A stretch of DNA of 47,646 nucleotides from Bacteroidales bacterium (GTDB lineage Bacteria > Bacteroidota > Bacteroidia > Bacteroidales > UBA932): the NCBI GenBank assembly GCA_024401825.1, contig JAKSKF010000010.1:1-47646 (forward strand). The letters are read 5' to 3'. A program made the position numbers and the translations under genes. A model generated the notes under the pieces. The model was not told the origin of the DNA and made no database searches. It saw only the letters and a program-made list of their open reading frames with translations. This document shows positions 32,982-41,486 of this stretch, piece after piece (positions within the stretch are counted from its first letter, which is position 1; each line of letters begins with the position of its first letter).

Positions 32982-34283
32982 TCACCGCCTTTTGTTCCAG
33001 TCGGCGGCTTCCTCCATCAGGACGGCAATCCTGTCATTGCAGAGGTTGCCGATGCTTCCCGGGTGGGTATGATGGATTTCACCTTCAAAATGAAAAGCGC
33101 CCCGGTTGACCTCCTGCCCCACCTGTCTGTAGGCGTCGCGGAAGGGAACGCCTTCAAGGACTCTCCGGTTGACTTCCTCCACGGTGAACAGATGCCTGTA
33201 CAGCGGATTTTCAAGAATGTTCCCGTTGATTTGAATGTAGTCGAGCATATAGGAGCTTATGTCCAGACAGCTGTGCATAAGTTCCAGGGTGGGGAAAAGA
33301 ATGTCTTTCAGAAGCTGGTAGTCGCGGTGGTATCCGTGCGGCATATTGCTGCACAGCAGGGAAATTTCATTCTCCGCCGCCATAATGCGGTTGCACTTCC
33401 CGCGAACCATCTCCCACACGTCCGGATTTTTCTTGTGGGGCATTATGCTGGAGCCCGTGGTGAGGGCGTCGGGAAACTTGATGAAACCGAAGTTGGGACA
33501 CATATACTGGCAGCAGTCAGATGCGAATTTGTTGAGCGTCAACGCTATGCATCCCATCGCCGCCGCTGTGCACATTTCTGCCTTGCCTCTGCTCATCTGC
33601 GCCGCGATACTGTTGTAGTCCAGTGACGGAAAACCCAGGATTCCGGCGGTCATTTCCCTGTCCAGGGGAAAAGAGTTTCCGTAGCCTGCGGCAGAGCCCA
33701 GCGGGTTGCGGTTGACCACCCGGTACGCCGCGTGAAGCATATACATATCGTTCACCAGGGACTCCGCATAGGCTCCGAACCACAGTCCGAACGATGACGG
33801 CATCGCCGGCTGGGCGTGGGTGTAGCCCGGCATAAGGATGTCCTTGTTCCGCTCGCTCAGACTCTGGAGCTTGCCGAACAGTTCCAGAATCTGCTTCCGC
33901 AGGCAGAGAATCTCGTCCCGGAGGAAGAGCTTGATGTCAAGGAGCACCTGGTCGTTGCGGGACCTTCCTGAATGAATCTTCTTCCCGACCTCTCCCAATT
34001 CCGCGCAAAGAAGGAACTCAATCTGCGAGTGAATGTCCTCCACCCCCTCGTCCAGGGTAAAGTTCCCTTTCCCGATGTCGTCCAGTATCCGGTCCAGCGC
34101 AGCCGTCAGGGTTTCCAGTTCCTCCTTGCTCAGAAGTCCGATGGACTCGAGCATCCTTATGTGCGCCTTTGAACCCGTGACGTCGTATTTGGCGAGCTTG
34201 AGGTCCAGTTCGCGGTCATTCCCGACTGTGAATTTCTCCACTTCTTCAGTGCAGGCCGTTCCTTTGTTCCAGAGTGTTGACAT
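32982..34283 (-). CDS. argH: Argininosuccinate lyase
   Basis: 433 residues. Last step of arginine synthesis, splitting argininosuccinate to arginine and fumarate. Signature GSSIMPHKKNPDVWE lies at about 280-294, with HSGRSRNDQVLLDIKLFLRD, PGYTHAQPAMPSSFGLW and GNSFPLDRE as further family motifs. The start (ATGTCAACACTCTGG) lies within the 3' end of argE, giving a 38-base overlap. It is the last gene of the arginine operon. Confidence 0.95.
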   Translation of the reverse strand: MSTLWNKGTACTEEVEKFTVGNDRELDLKLAKYDVTGSKAHIRMLESIGLLSKEELETLTAALDRILDDIGKGNFTLDEGVEDIHSQIEFLLCAELGEVGKKIHSGRSRNDQVLLDIKLFLRDEILCLRKQILELFGKLQSLSERNKDILMPGYTHAQPAMPSSFGLWFGAYAESLVNDMYMLHAAYRVVNRNPLGSAAGYGNSFPLDREMTAGILGFPSLDYNSIAAQMSRGKAEMCTAAAMGCIALTLNKFASDCCQYMCPNFGFIKFPDALTTGSSIMPHKKNPDVWEMVRGKCNRIMAAENEISLLCSNMPHGYHRDYQLLKDILFPTLELMHSCLDISSYMLDYIQINGNILENPLYRHLFTVEEVNRRVLEGVPFRDAYRQVGQEVNRGAFHFEGEIHHTHPGSIGNLCNDRIAVLMEEAADWNKRR

Positions 34284-35352
34284 TGCAGAAAGTTTCTATG
34301 AAAGTTATGTATTTGTCTATGGCTTCCCCGATTTCGGAAACCAGGATGTATTCATCTGCCCGGTGCGAACGGGAGGATTCTCCCGGCCCCATCTTTATGG
34401 CGTCGCGTCCGGTACGCATCCAGTTCGAAGAGGTGGGGGAGCAGAATGTCCGTATGCCCAGTTCCTCCACCGTTTTCAGCAGGGGAGAGTCTGTACGGGT
34501 GGCGGACGCCCTGTTCCTGAGGTTCCTGGGGACAAGGGAACTCCTGCACAGCCCGGAAAGCATTTCCAGAATTTCGCCGGGTTCGTACTGTTCGGTGAAT
34601 CTCACGTCCACCGTGAAATGGCATTCCCCGGGTATGACATTATGAGCGGAACCCGCATTTATCTGTGTGACATTCAATGCGGTCTGTCCCATAACGGGAG
34701 ATATCCTGTCGAATCTGAAGTCCCGCAGTTTCTGTATGTCATCCAATGCGATGTACAGCGCGTTCACTCCCTCTGACCTCGCCGCGTGCCCGCTTTTGCC
34801 CTGAGCGGTTCCGTCGAGTACCAGGAGTCCGCGCTCGCCGACAGCGGCGTCCATCCCGGTAGGCTCTCCCACGATGACCCAGGACGCGTTTCTTGTCTCT
34901 TCCGGTCCGGTGTCTCCGTACAGGGCCGAGGCTCCCGAAGGTCCGGATTTCTCCTCTTCGGAACTCAGGGCCAGAATCAGGTTTATCGGAAGATTCCTGC
35001 TGTCCAGGGCTCTGAACGCAGCCGCGAGCGACACTACGCTTCCTCCGTCGTCATTGCTGCCCAACCCGAATATTACGGAAGGGTCATCCCCGGAATCGAA
35101 GGGGTCCCCGGTGTATCCGGAGGAGGGGGCCACAGTGTCGATGTGGGCGTCGAGCACCAGCGATGGCTTGGATGCGCAGTAGTTCCTGCACTTGCAGACA
35201 ATGTTGTTTCCGTATCTGGCCGGAGCCAGCCCCCAACCTTTCAGACTGTGAAAAAGCAGGGAGGCGACTTCCTCTTCCTGAAACGATTCGGAAGGTACGG
35301 CCACCATTCCGCGCAGGAGCGCGACGGCATCGTTCAAAAGAAAGTCCATCAT
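34246..35352 (-). CDS. argE: M20 family N-acylornithine deacylase
   Basis: 368 residues from ATG 35352, or 367 from the adjacent ATG 35349. Metal ligands are in VLDAHIDTVAPS (about 72-83) and GLGSNDDGGSVVSL; the catalytic Glu is in LSSEEEKSGPSGAS. ArgE/DapE/CPG2-type metallopeptidases in this context remove the acyl group to give ornithine or, after the Bacteroidota transcarbamylase, citrulline. Because the pathway here uses N-succinylornithine, the substrate is probably N-succinylcitrulline. Its ATG overlaps the argB stop and its end overlaps argH. Confidence 0.9.
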   Translation of the reverse strand: MMDFLLNDAVALLRGMVAVPSESFQEEEVASLLFHSLKGWGLAPARYGNNIVCKCRNYCASKPSLVLDAHIDTVAPSSGYTGDPFDSGDDPSVIFGLGSNDDGGSVVSLAAAFRALDSRNLPINLILALSSEEEKSGPSGASALYGDTGPEETRNASWVIVGEPTGMDAAVGERGLLVLDGTAQGKSGHAARSEGVNALYIALDDIQKLRDFRFDRISPVMGQTALNVTQINAGSAHNVIPGECHFTVDVRFTEQYEPGEILEMLSGLCRSSLVPRNLRNRASATRTDSPLLKTVEELGIRTFCSPTSSNWMRTGRDAIKMGPGESSRSHRADEYILVSEIGEAIDKYITFIETFCNVNTLEQRNGLH

Positions 35353-36119
35353 ACAATCAAGGTTCCTCCAGGCCTTCCCAGACCTTCGGCATCTGTTATT
35401 CTCACGCATTCGACACCTGCTTCCAGGGCCTTGAACGCGTTGTCCAACTTTGGAATCATCCCTTCGGAAACGGCGCCCGATTCAAGAAGCCCGGCATAAT
35501 CCTCTCTGCTCAGGGAGGAAATCACAGAATCGGGGTTGCCGGCGTCCAGAAGAACTCCCTTCTTCTCGAAGCAGAAGGTCAGACTGACGTCGAATGCCTG
35601 ACAGAGCGCCCCGGCCACGGCGGTGGCCACGGTGTCGGCGTTGGTGTTGAGCAGACCTCCCTTGCCGTCGTGGGTTATCGGACAGATGACAGGGACGGCC
35701 CCGGAGTCCAGCACGCGGGACAGGGCCCCGGCGTTCACTTCACTTATGTCGCCCACAAAACCGTAGTCCACTGGCTCGGATGGCCTCCTTTGACTGAGGA
35801 TTATATTGAAATCGGCTCCGCACAGACCTGCGGCATCGATTCCTCTGGCCTGCAGCTTCGCCACTATGTTCTTGTTGACTAGCCCTGCATAAACCATCGT
35901 GACCACCTTCAAGGTGTCGGCATCGGTAATCCTGCGTCCGTTCAGCATCCTGCTCCGGATTCCGAGTCCGGAAGCGAGCCTGGTGGCCGTCCTTCCTCCG
36001 CCGTGGACAAGAATCTTATGACCCGGCAACTCGCGGAAACTGTCGAGCAGCCTGCCGAGCGCAAGTTCGTCTTCCACGACCTGCCCTCCCGCCTTCACTA
36101 TGTTCAAGGGCTCTCTCAT
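35349..36119 (-). CDS. argB: N-acylglutamate kinase (acetylglutamate kinase family)
   Basis: 256 residues from ATG 36119, the only start that gives MREPLNIVKAGGQVVED at the N-terminus; the longer frame runs into argF'. Amino acid kinase motifs: HKILVHGGGRTATRLASGLG (about 33-52), GLVNKNIVAKLQ, NTNADTVATAVAGAL and GGTLIV at the end. Phosphorylates N-acetyl- or, here more likely, N-succinylglutamate. The gly-rich start is KAGGQV where relatives have K.GG..i. Overlaps argF' and argE by 4 bases. Confidence 0.94.
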   Translation of the reverse strand: MREPLNIVKAGGQVVEDELALGRLLDSFRELPGHKILVHGGGRTATRLASGLGIRSRMLNGRRITDADTLKVVTMVYAGLVNKNIVAKLQARGIDAAGLCGADFNIILSQRRPSEPVDYGFVGDISEVNAGALSRVLDSGAVPVICPITHDGKGGLLNTNADTVATAVAGALCQAFDVSLTFCFEKKGVLLDAGNPDSVISSLSREDYAGLLESGAVSEGMIPKLDNAFKALEAGVECVRITDAEGLGRPGGTLIV

Positions 36120-37084
36120 TTCAGCATATCCTCCAGCATCCTCTTCATCACCACCTGCGCGGACACAACCCTGTTTGCGGCCTCGGGAATCACCAGCGAC
36201 CTGTCCGAATCTATCACTGAATCGCTGACTATCATATTCCTCCTGACCGGAAGACAATGCAGAAAATATGCATTGTCAGTCACCGCCATATGCGCGTCGT
36301 CTATGGTCCACCCCATATCCTTGCTCAGTATCTGTCCGTAGGCCGAAGGGTCTTTCACTCCGGGACAGCTCCAGTTCTTGGCATATACGAAGTCCGCGCC
36401 TTCCAGGGCCTTCATCTGGTCATATTCAACCCTTGCGTTCCCGGCAAAGCGGGGGTCGAGTTCGTATCCCTCGGGATGTGTGATGACAAAGTCCACGTCG
36501 GCGGCGTTCATCCATTGGGCGAAGGAATTGGGTACCGCCTGGGGCAGGGCTTTGGGGTGAGGAGCCCAGCTCATCACAACCTTGGGCCGGCTTTTTTTCT
36601 TGTACTCGTTTATTGTTATGAGGTCTGCGAAGGCCTGGCAGGGATGCACCGTGGCGGATTCGAGACTGATTACGGGCTTGCCGCCGTATTGTATGAACTC
36701 TCTGAGCACCGTCTCGCCATAGTCGTATTCCCTGTCGGTCAGAGCGGCGAAGGAACGGATGCCCAGGATGTCGCAGTAGCTGGCCATCACCGGTATCGCC
36801 TCGCGGAGATGCTCGCTTTTGTCCCCGTCCATTACGACTCCCATCCTGGTCTCAAGTTTCCAGCTGTCCTGCCCGATGTTCAGGACGATGGGGTTCATCC
36901 CCAGGTTCAGGGCGGCTTTCTGGCTGCTCAGCCGTGTTCTCAGGCTGCTGTTGAAGAACACCAGCATAATGGTCTTGTCCGTGCCGAGATGTTTCCAGGC
37001 AAACGGGGTCTTCTTGACCTGGGCGGCCTCCTGCAAGGCGAGATTCAGGTCTCCTATGTCTTCTACGTTGAAAAAAGTCTTCAT
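36116..37084 (-). CDS. argF': N-succinylornithine carbamoyltransferase
   Basis: 322 residues. Carbamoyl-phosphate site FFNSSLRTRLSSQKAA (about 48-63) followed by NLGMNPIVLNIGQDSWKLE, and the later HPKALPQAVPNSFAQWMNAA plus HPEGYELDP. These features match the Bacteroides fragilis-type transcarbamylase, which uses N-succinyl-L-ornithine and not ornithine. Classical OTCases have STRTR and a different 80s and SMG loop. So arginine is made through succinylated intermediates. Overlaps argD and argB by 4 bases each. Confidence 0.93.
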   Translation of the reverse strand: MKTFFNVEDIGDLNLALQEAAQVKKTPFAWKHLGTDKTIMLVFFNSSLRTRLSSQKAALNLGMNPIVLNIGQDSWKLETRMGVVMDGDKSEHLREAIPVMASYCDILGIRSFAALTDREYDYGETVLREFIQYGGKPVISLESATVHPCQAFADLITINEYKKKSRPKVVMSWAPHPKALPQAVPNSFAQWMNAADVDFVITHPEGYELDPRFAGNARVEYDQMKALEGADFVYAKNWSCPGVKDPSAYGQILSKDMGWTIDDAHMAVTDNAYFLHCLPVRRNMIVSDSVIDSDRSLVIPEAANRVVSAQVVMKRMLEDMLK

Positions 37085-38208
37085 TTCTCCAATATTTCCC
37101 TCAGGGCCGTCCCGAATATGTCAGCCTGCGCCTCCGTCAGGCACAGGGGAGCGAGCAGGCGTATCATATTCTTGCCTGAAACTCCGGTGAATATGTGTTT
37201 TCCATACAGCAGTTCGCTGCGGATGGGGGCGACTTCAGTGTTGAACTCGATGCCCGTCATCAGGCCCAGCCCCCTGACTTCCTTGATATGAGGGTGTGAT
37301 GTTATTACTTTGCGTAAGTGCCCGCCGACTTTCAGCGCGTTTTCGATGAGGTTCTCGTCCCTGATTATGTCGAGAACTGCAATGGCGGCGGCCATTGCCA
37401 GGTAGTTGCCTCCGAAGGTGGTTCCGAGCATCCCCTTCGCCGCCTTGAATTCCGGTGAAATGAGCACACCTCCGCAGGGGAAACCGTTGGCGATGCCCTT
37501 TCCCATAGTGATGAGGTCCGGCTTTATGCCGTACCATTGGTGGGCAAAGAACTTCCCGCTCCGTCCGTATCCGCTCTGGACTTCGTCCAGTATGAGAACG
37601 GCGCCGTATCTGCGGCACAGGGCGCTCAGCTCCTGCATGAAGGATGTTTCCGGGATGTTGATTCCTCCGCAACCCTGGATGCCTTCTATGATGACTCCGG
37701 CTACGTCTCCCTTTTTCAGGATGTCCTCAACCTGCTGCGCGTCATTCAAATCACAGAATGATACCTTGTGGTTTGCGTTGAACGGCGATACTATGGAGGG
37801 ATTGTCCGTCACGGAAACGGCGCCGGACGTGCGTCCGTGGAAGCTTTTGCGGAACGCTACGATTCTGTCCCTTCCAGTGTGGAAAGATGCCAGTTTCAGG
37901 GCGTTCTCGTTGGATTCCGCGCCGCTGTTGTCGAGGAAGAGCGAGTATTCCGGGTATCCTCCCATCTCGCCAAGCCTGTCGGCAAGTTCCTGCTGGAGAG
38001 GGTTCTGCACGCTGTTGGAATAGAATCCTATTTTCCCCAACTGCTCGGAAACGGCCTTGACATAGCGGGGATGCGAGTGTCCTATGGAGATTACGGCGTG
38101 TCCTCCGTAGAGGTCCAGATATTCATTGCCCTTGTCGTCCCATACGCGGCAGCCGCTGGCTTTCTGCGGAGTCACGTCGAATAGGGAATATACGTCGAAT
38201 AATGTCAT
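37081..38208 (-). CDS. argD: Acetyl/succinylornithine aminotransferase
   Basis: 375 residues, PLP-dependent class III aminotransferase. GHAVISIGHSHPRYV, FLDNSGAESNENALKLA, RKSFHGRTSGAVSVT, the PLP-ring Asp in VLILDEVQSGYGRSGKFFAH, and the PLP Lys in DLITMGKGIANGFP. It transaminates the acylglutamate semialdehyde to the acylornithine. 12-base gap to argC and overlap with argF'. Confidence 0.95.
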   Translation of the reverse strand: MTLFDVYSLFDVTPQKASGCRVWDDKGNEYLDLYGGHAVISIGHSHPRYVKAVSEQLGKIGFYSNSVQNPLQQELADRLGEMGGYPEYSLFLDNSGAESNENALKLASFHTGRDRIVAFRKSFHGRTSGAVSVTDNPSIVSPFNANHKVSFCDLNDAQQVEDILKKGDVAGVIIEGIQGCGGINIPETSFMQELSALCRRYGAVLILDEVQSGYGRSGKFFAHQWYGIKPDLITMGKGIANGFPCGGVLISPEFKAAKGMLGTTFGGNYLAMAAAIAVLDIIRDENLIENALKVGGHLRKVITSHPHIKEVRGLGLMTGIEFNTEVAPIRSELLYGKHIFTGVSGKNMIRLLAPLCLTEAQADIFGTALREILEK

Positions 38209-38220
38209 TTTCTATGATTT

Positions 38221-39195
38221 TTAGAATGCGGATGCCTTGAACTTCAGTCCTGTGCTCTGGTCAAGTCCGAAAATCAGGTTCATATTCTGCACGGCTTGTC
38301 CTGACGCACCCTTCAAAAGGTTGTCGATAACGGAAGTAATTACAACGGTATCCTGATGCTTTTCAATATGTAAAACACATTTGTTTGTATTTGTGACCTG
38401 CTTCAGGTCCACAGGAAGTTCAGAGACGAAAGTAAATGCCGCACCTTGGAAATATTCCCTGAAAATTCTGATGATTTCCTGTTCCGGCAGTTCGCACCGG
38501 GTATGGAGAGACGCAAAAATTCCGCGGGGAAAATCACCTCTGACAGGGACGAAATTTATGCGAGGGACAGTTGGTCCCTGAATGAGGGAAAGGTTTCTCT
38601 TTATCTCTATAAGGTGTTGATGCTCAAATACTTTATATGATGAAACATTATTGTTTCTCCAACTGAAATGGGAGGTCTCGGAGAGCTTTGCCCCGGCACC
38701 TGTCGAACCTGTAATGGCGGTCACCTGCACTTCGTCCTTCAGAAGTCCTGCGTCAGAGAGCGGAAGCAGCGCCAGTTGTATGGCAGTGGCGAAGCATCCG
38801 GGGTTGGCCACCGACTGCGCGTTGAGAAGGGCTCCCGGGTCAGACTTGAGTTTCCACTCGGGGAGGCCGTAAACATAGCCGTTGCTCTCGTCCCTGAAGT
38901 CCTGGGCGAGGTCTATCACTTTCAGGTGCTCCGGCCTTTGCCTGCCCTGCCAGAATTCAGAACTCCTGCCGTGCGCTCCGCACAGGAAGAGAACGTCGAT
39001 GTCTTCAAGTTCATATTCGCTGCAGAAATGCAGCCCGGTGTCTCCTATCAAGCCTTCGTGAACCTCATAGAGAGCCTTGCCGGAATTGCTCTGCGAGTGG
39101 GCGAATGCAATTTCGGCTTCGGGATGGTTCACCAGAATCCGAATCAGTTCCCCTGCGGTGTATCCCGCGGCTCCTACTATCCCGACCTTAATCAT
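38221..39195 (-). CDS. argC: N-acyl-gamma-glutamyl-phosphate reductase
   Basis: 324 residues. NADP-binding VGIVGAAGYTAGELIRIL at the N-terminus and the catalytic Cys in SVANPGCFATAIQLAL (about 128-143), with GSTGAGAKLSETSHFSWR. It reduces the acylglutamyl phosphate to the semialdehyde. The start overlaps argG by 8 bases. Normal length for the short (type 1) ArgC group. Confidence 0.95.
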   Translation of the reverse strand: MIKVGIVGAAGYTAGELIRILVNHPEAEIAFAHSQSNSGKALYEVHEGLIGDTGLHFCSEYELEDIDVLFLCGAHGRSSEFWQGRQRPEHLKVIDLAQDFRDESNGYVYGLPEWKLKSDPGALLNAQSVANPGCFATAIQLALLPLSDAGLLKDEVQVTAITGSTGAGAKLSETSHFSWRNNNVSSYKVFEHQHLIEIKRNLSLIQGPTVPRINFVPVRGDFPRGIFASLHTRCELPEQEIIRIFREYFQGAAFTFVSELPVDLKQVTNTNKCVLHIEKHQDTVVITSVIDNLLKGASGQAVQNMNLIFGLDQSTGLKFKASAF

Positions 39196-40393
39196 TGTCC
39201 AGTTCCTCCGGGTGTGCGAGGTAGTATGCGCGGAGCGGGTTGGACGAAATCTTTATGAAACCCTTCGCCTCCTGCGAAGTCCATCCTTTGGCGCCTTCTC
39301 CGTACTCTCCGAGCTTGTTCTTGACGAGGTCATCGGGAGAATCGACTCCTACCATGGAAAAGCCGTAGGGCCTGAGTTCCACCGTAACTTCGCCGTTGAC
39401 GTTGCGCTGGCTGCTGGTCAGCATCTCTTCCATATCTCTCATCACCGGCTCCTGGTACTGGCTTTCGTGCAGGAACATTCCGTACCAGGTCGAAATCTGG
39501 TCCTTCCAGTACTGCTGCCACTTGCTCAGGGTGAACTTCTCCAGAAACTTGTGCGCGGCGATTATGACCATAGGCGCCGCGGCCTCGAATCCCACGCGCC
39601 CCTTGATGCCTATCATCGTGTCTCCCACGTGCATGTCGCGTCCTATTCCGTAGGCGGATGCTATCTTCTCGACCTCGCGTATGGCCTCGACCTTGTCGTC
39701 GAACTTCCTGCCGTTCACGGAGTCAAGCTCGCCTTTGCGGAATCCCAGCACCAGTTTCTCGCCGCCGGTCCTGCTGACCTGTTTCAGATAGGCGCTTTCA
39801 GGCAACCCCTGCTTTGAGTCCAGTATTTCCCCTCCGCAGATGGACGTTCCCCAGAGGCCTACGTTGTAGGAATATTTCAGTTTTGCGAAATCAGCCTTGA
39901 ATCCGTGCGAGTTGAGGTAATCTGTTTCTTCCTTCCTGCTCAGGTTCCGGTCCCTTGTCAGGGTGATGATTTCCATTTCGGGACACATCACAAGGAAGGT
40001 CATATCGAATCTTATCTGGTCGTTTCCGGCTCCCGTCGAGCCGTGCGCTATGGCGGAAGCGCCTATGCTCTTGGCATAACGGGCTATGGCGATGCCCTGG
40101 AAAATGCGTTCGGAAGATACGGATATGGGGTAGGTTCCGTTTCTGAGCACATTTCCGAAAACCATATATTTCAGGCTCTTTTCATAGTATTCCCCGGCAA
40201 CGTCAAGGGTGACGTAGCTGAACGCTCCCAACTTGTAGGCGTTCTCCTCGTTTGCCTTCAGCTGTTCGGGACTGAAACCTCCGGTGTCGGCGCAGGCCGC
40301 ATATACTTCGTAGCCCATCTCTTTCGAGAGGTACATCACCGTGTATGAGGTGTCCAGTCCTCCGCTGAATGCCACTACAACTTTCTTCTTCAT
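39188..40393 (-). CDS. argG: Argininosuccinate synthase
   Basis: 401 residues. ATP-grasp-like PP-loop AFSGGLDTSYTVMYL (residues 8-22) and AHGSTGAGNDQIRFD (about 117-131), then GEILDSKQGLPESAY. It joins citrulline and aspartate with ATP. Second gene of the arginine operon, 3 bases after the ArgR fusion gene. It would also allow citrulline made by the nearby deiminase homologue to be returned to arginine, if that protein is active and citrulline is imported. Confidence 0.95.
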   Translation of the reverse strand: MKKKVVVAFSGGLDTSYTVMYLSKEMGYEVYAACADTGGFSPEQLKANEENAYKLGAFSYVTLDVAGEYYEKSLKYMVFGNVLRNGTYPISVSSERIFQGIAIARYAKSIGASAIAHGSTGAGNDQIRFDMTFLVMCPEMEIITLTRDRNLSRKEETDYLNSHGFKADFAKLKYSYNVGLWGTSICGGEILDSKQGLPESAYLKQVSRTGGEKLVLGFRKGELDSVNGRKFDDKVEAIREVEKIASAYGIGRDMHVGDTMIGIKGRVGFEAAAPMVIIAAHKFLEKFTLSKWQQYWKDQISTWYGMFLHESQYQEPVMRDMEEMLTSSQRNVNGEVTVELRPYGFSMVGVDSPDDLVKNKLGEYGEGAKGWTSQEAKGFIKISSNPLRAYYLAHPEELDND

Positions 40394-40396
40394 AAA

Positions 40397-41371
40397 CTAT
40401 TTTTCATTTGAATCGTACAACAGTCCCGTGCAGATGCAGGCTTTGTAGTCGTGGTTCTTGAGAATCTCAAAGTGACGGCATCCCTCGCAGCCTTTCCAGA
40501 ATTCCGGGTCGTCCGTGAGTTCGCTGTACGGGACAGGCCTGAACCCCAGCTGATAGTTCATCTTCATCACGGCCGCTCCTGTGGTGATGGAGAAAATCTT
40601 GGCGTTGGGGTACAGGGTGCGGGAAAGACTGAAGGTCATTTCCTTGATGCGTTTGGATATTCCCCGGCCGCGGAACTTGTGGGCCACTATCAGTCCGGAA
40701 TTCGCCACGAAGCTCTTGTGTCCCCAGGACTCGATATAGGAGAATCCCGCAAATTCCCCCTTGTCGTCCACGGCTATGACCGCTTTGCCGGCCAGTATCT
40801 TTTCCGAAATGTATTCCGGGGTCCTGTTGGCTATTCCTGTCTTGCGTTCAAGGGATGAGACATATATCTCCCGGCAGATTTCCTCGGCATACACGGTGTC
40901 TTCCGCGGTGGCTACCCTGACGACTATTTCAGAGATGCGGAACATAGAGTGTATGGTGTCGGAGATGTAGTTCTTGTCTGCGGTCTGGTGGAGCATAAGC
41001 AGGATGGTGTCATCCCCGGCTATCGTTCCCATCACGCCTTTTATGGAGGCGCCGTCTATCAGTGAACTTATGACGGAGGCGAATGCGGGCTTGCAGTGAA
41101 GGACGCACATCTGGCCGGAGATGTCGAAGTCGTCTATGCTTATTTGGCTGCTCTGCTTCTGAGCCTCTTCGCTCGGAAGAGCATAGACCAGACCTTCTAC
41201 AGGGTCGGACACTTTGAACGCGCCCATCTCCTTGGTGTCCCGGGAAAGAGTCGCCTGGGTGGTTGTCACTCCTTTGAGTTCCAATAATTTGACCAATTCC
41301 TCCTGATTGTGGACCTTCTGGGTCCGTATTATCTCGGCAATCAGGTTTTTTCTGTTAGTTTTCTCGTTCAT
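40397..41371 (-). CDS. ArgR repressor fused to GNAT N-acylglutamate synthase-like domain
   Basis: 324 residues in one unbroken frame. Residues about 1-70 are the ArgR winged helix (TTTQATLSRDTKEMGAFKV). Residues about 80-150 are its arginine-binding oligomerisation domain with GTIAGDDTIL at 115-124. Residues about 151-324 are a GNAT acyltransferase (VRVATAEDTVYAEEIC, GLIVAHKFRGRGISKRIKE). They resemble the Bacteroides protein next to argG that makes N-acylglutamate. The tail has Cys at 295, 298, 312 and 314, a possible metal site. In Bacteroides, as I recall, these are two separate adjacent genes. First gene of the operon; no other argA or argJ is present, so this should be the pathway's entry enzyme and its regulator. 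Confidence 0.9.
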   Translation of the reverse strand: MNEKTNRKNLIAEIIRTQKVHNQEELVKLLELKGVTTTQATLSRDTKEMGAFKVSDPVEGLVYALPSEEAQKQSSQISIDDFDISGQMCVLHCKPAFASVISSLIDGASIKGVMGTIAGDDTILLMLHQTADKNYISDTIHSMFRISEIVVRVATAEDTVYAEEICREIYVSSLERKTGIANRTPEYISEKILAGKAVIAVDDKGEFAGFSYIESWGHKSFVANSGLIVAHKFRGRGISKRIKEMTFSLSRTLYPNAKIFSITTGAAVMKMNYQLGFRPVPYSELTDDPEFWKGCEGCRHFEILKNHDYKACICTGLLYDSNEK

Positions 41372-41375
41372 AACC

Positions 41376-41393
41376 TACGAATAATATGCAAAG
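41376..41393. promoter_or_regulatory. ARG-box-like operator 1
   Basis: TACGAATAATATGCAAAG resembles the ARG box TNTGAATWWWWATTCANW, with one A/T fewer in the middle. It covers the predicted -7 element and transcription start of the arginine operon. Confidence 0.5.
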
Positions 41394-41420
41394 GTATGAA
41401 TAAATATGCAAATACGCAAA
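41389..41420 (-). promoter_or_regulatory. Promoter of the arginine operon
   Basis: Minus strand: TTTG at 41420-41417, 20 bases, TACCTTTG at 41396-41389. Good fit to TTTG-N19-TAnnTTTG. The ATG follows 17 bases later at 41371. Both ARG-box-like sites overlap this promoter, the geometry of a repressor. Confidence 0.65.
41395..41412. promoter_or_regulatory. ARG-box-like operator 2
   Basis: TATGAATAAATATGCAAA matches the ARG box consensus TNTGAATWWWWATTCANW at all but one position (G for T in ATTCA). It lies in the -33/-7 spacer of the arginine operon promoter, one base from box 1. Tandem boxes are the usual target of hexameric ArgR. Confidence 0.6.
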
Positions 41421-41436
41421 AAAGTGGTGACGCCAG

Positions 41437-41467
41437 TTGTATTTCTTGAAAATTACCGATAATTTTG
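41437..41467 (+). promoter_or_regulatory. Promoter of the deiminase-GH89-phospholipase genes
   Basis: TTG at 41437-41439, 20 bases, TAATTTTG at 41460-41467; ATG at 41487. It starts 25 bases from the ARG-box-like pair, so ArgR bound there could also affect it. Confidence 0.55.
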
Positions 41468-41486
41468 AAAGATTAAAGCATACAAT

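Noticed and set aside
34246-34283. Frameshift at the argE/argH junction because of the 38-base overlap
   Set aside because: Both proteins have normal ends and lengths, so the overlap is accepted as real.
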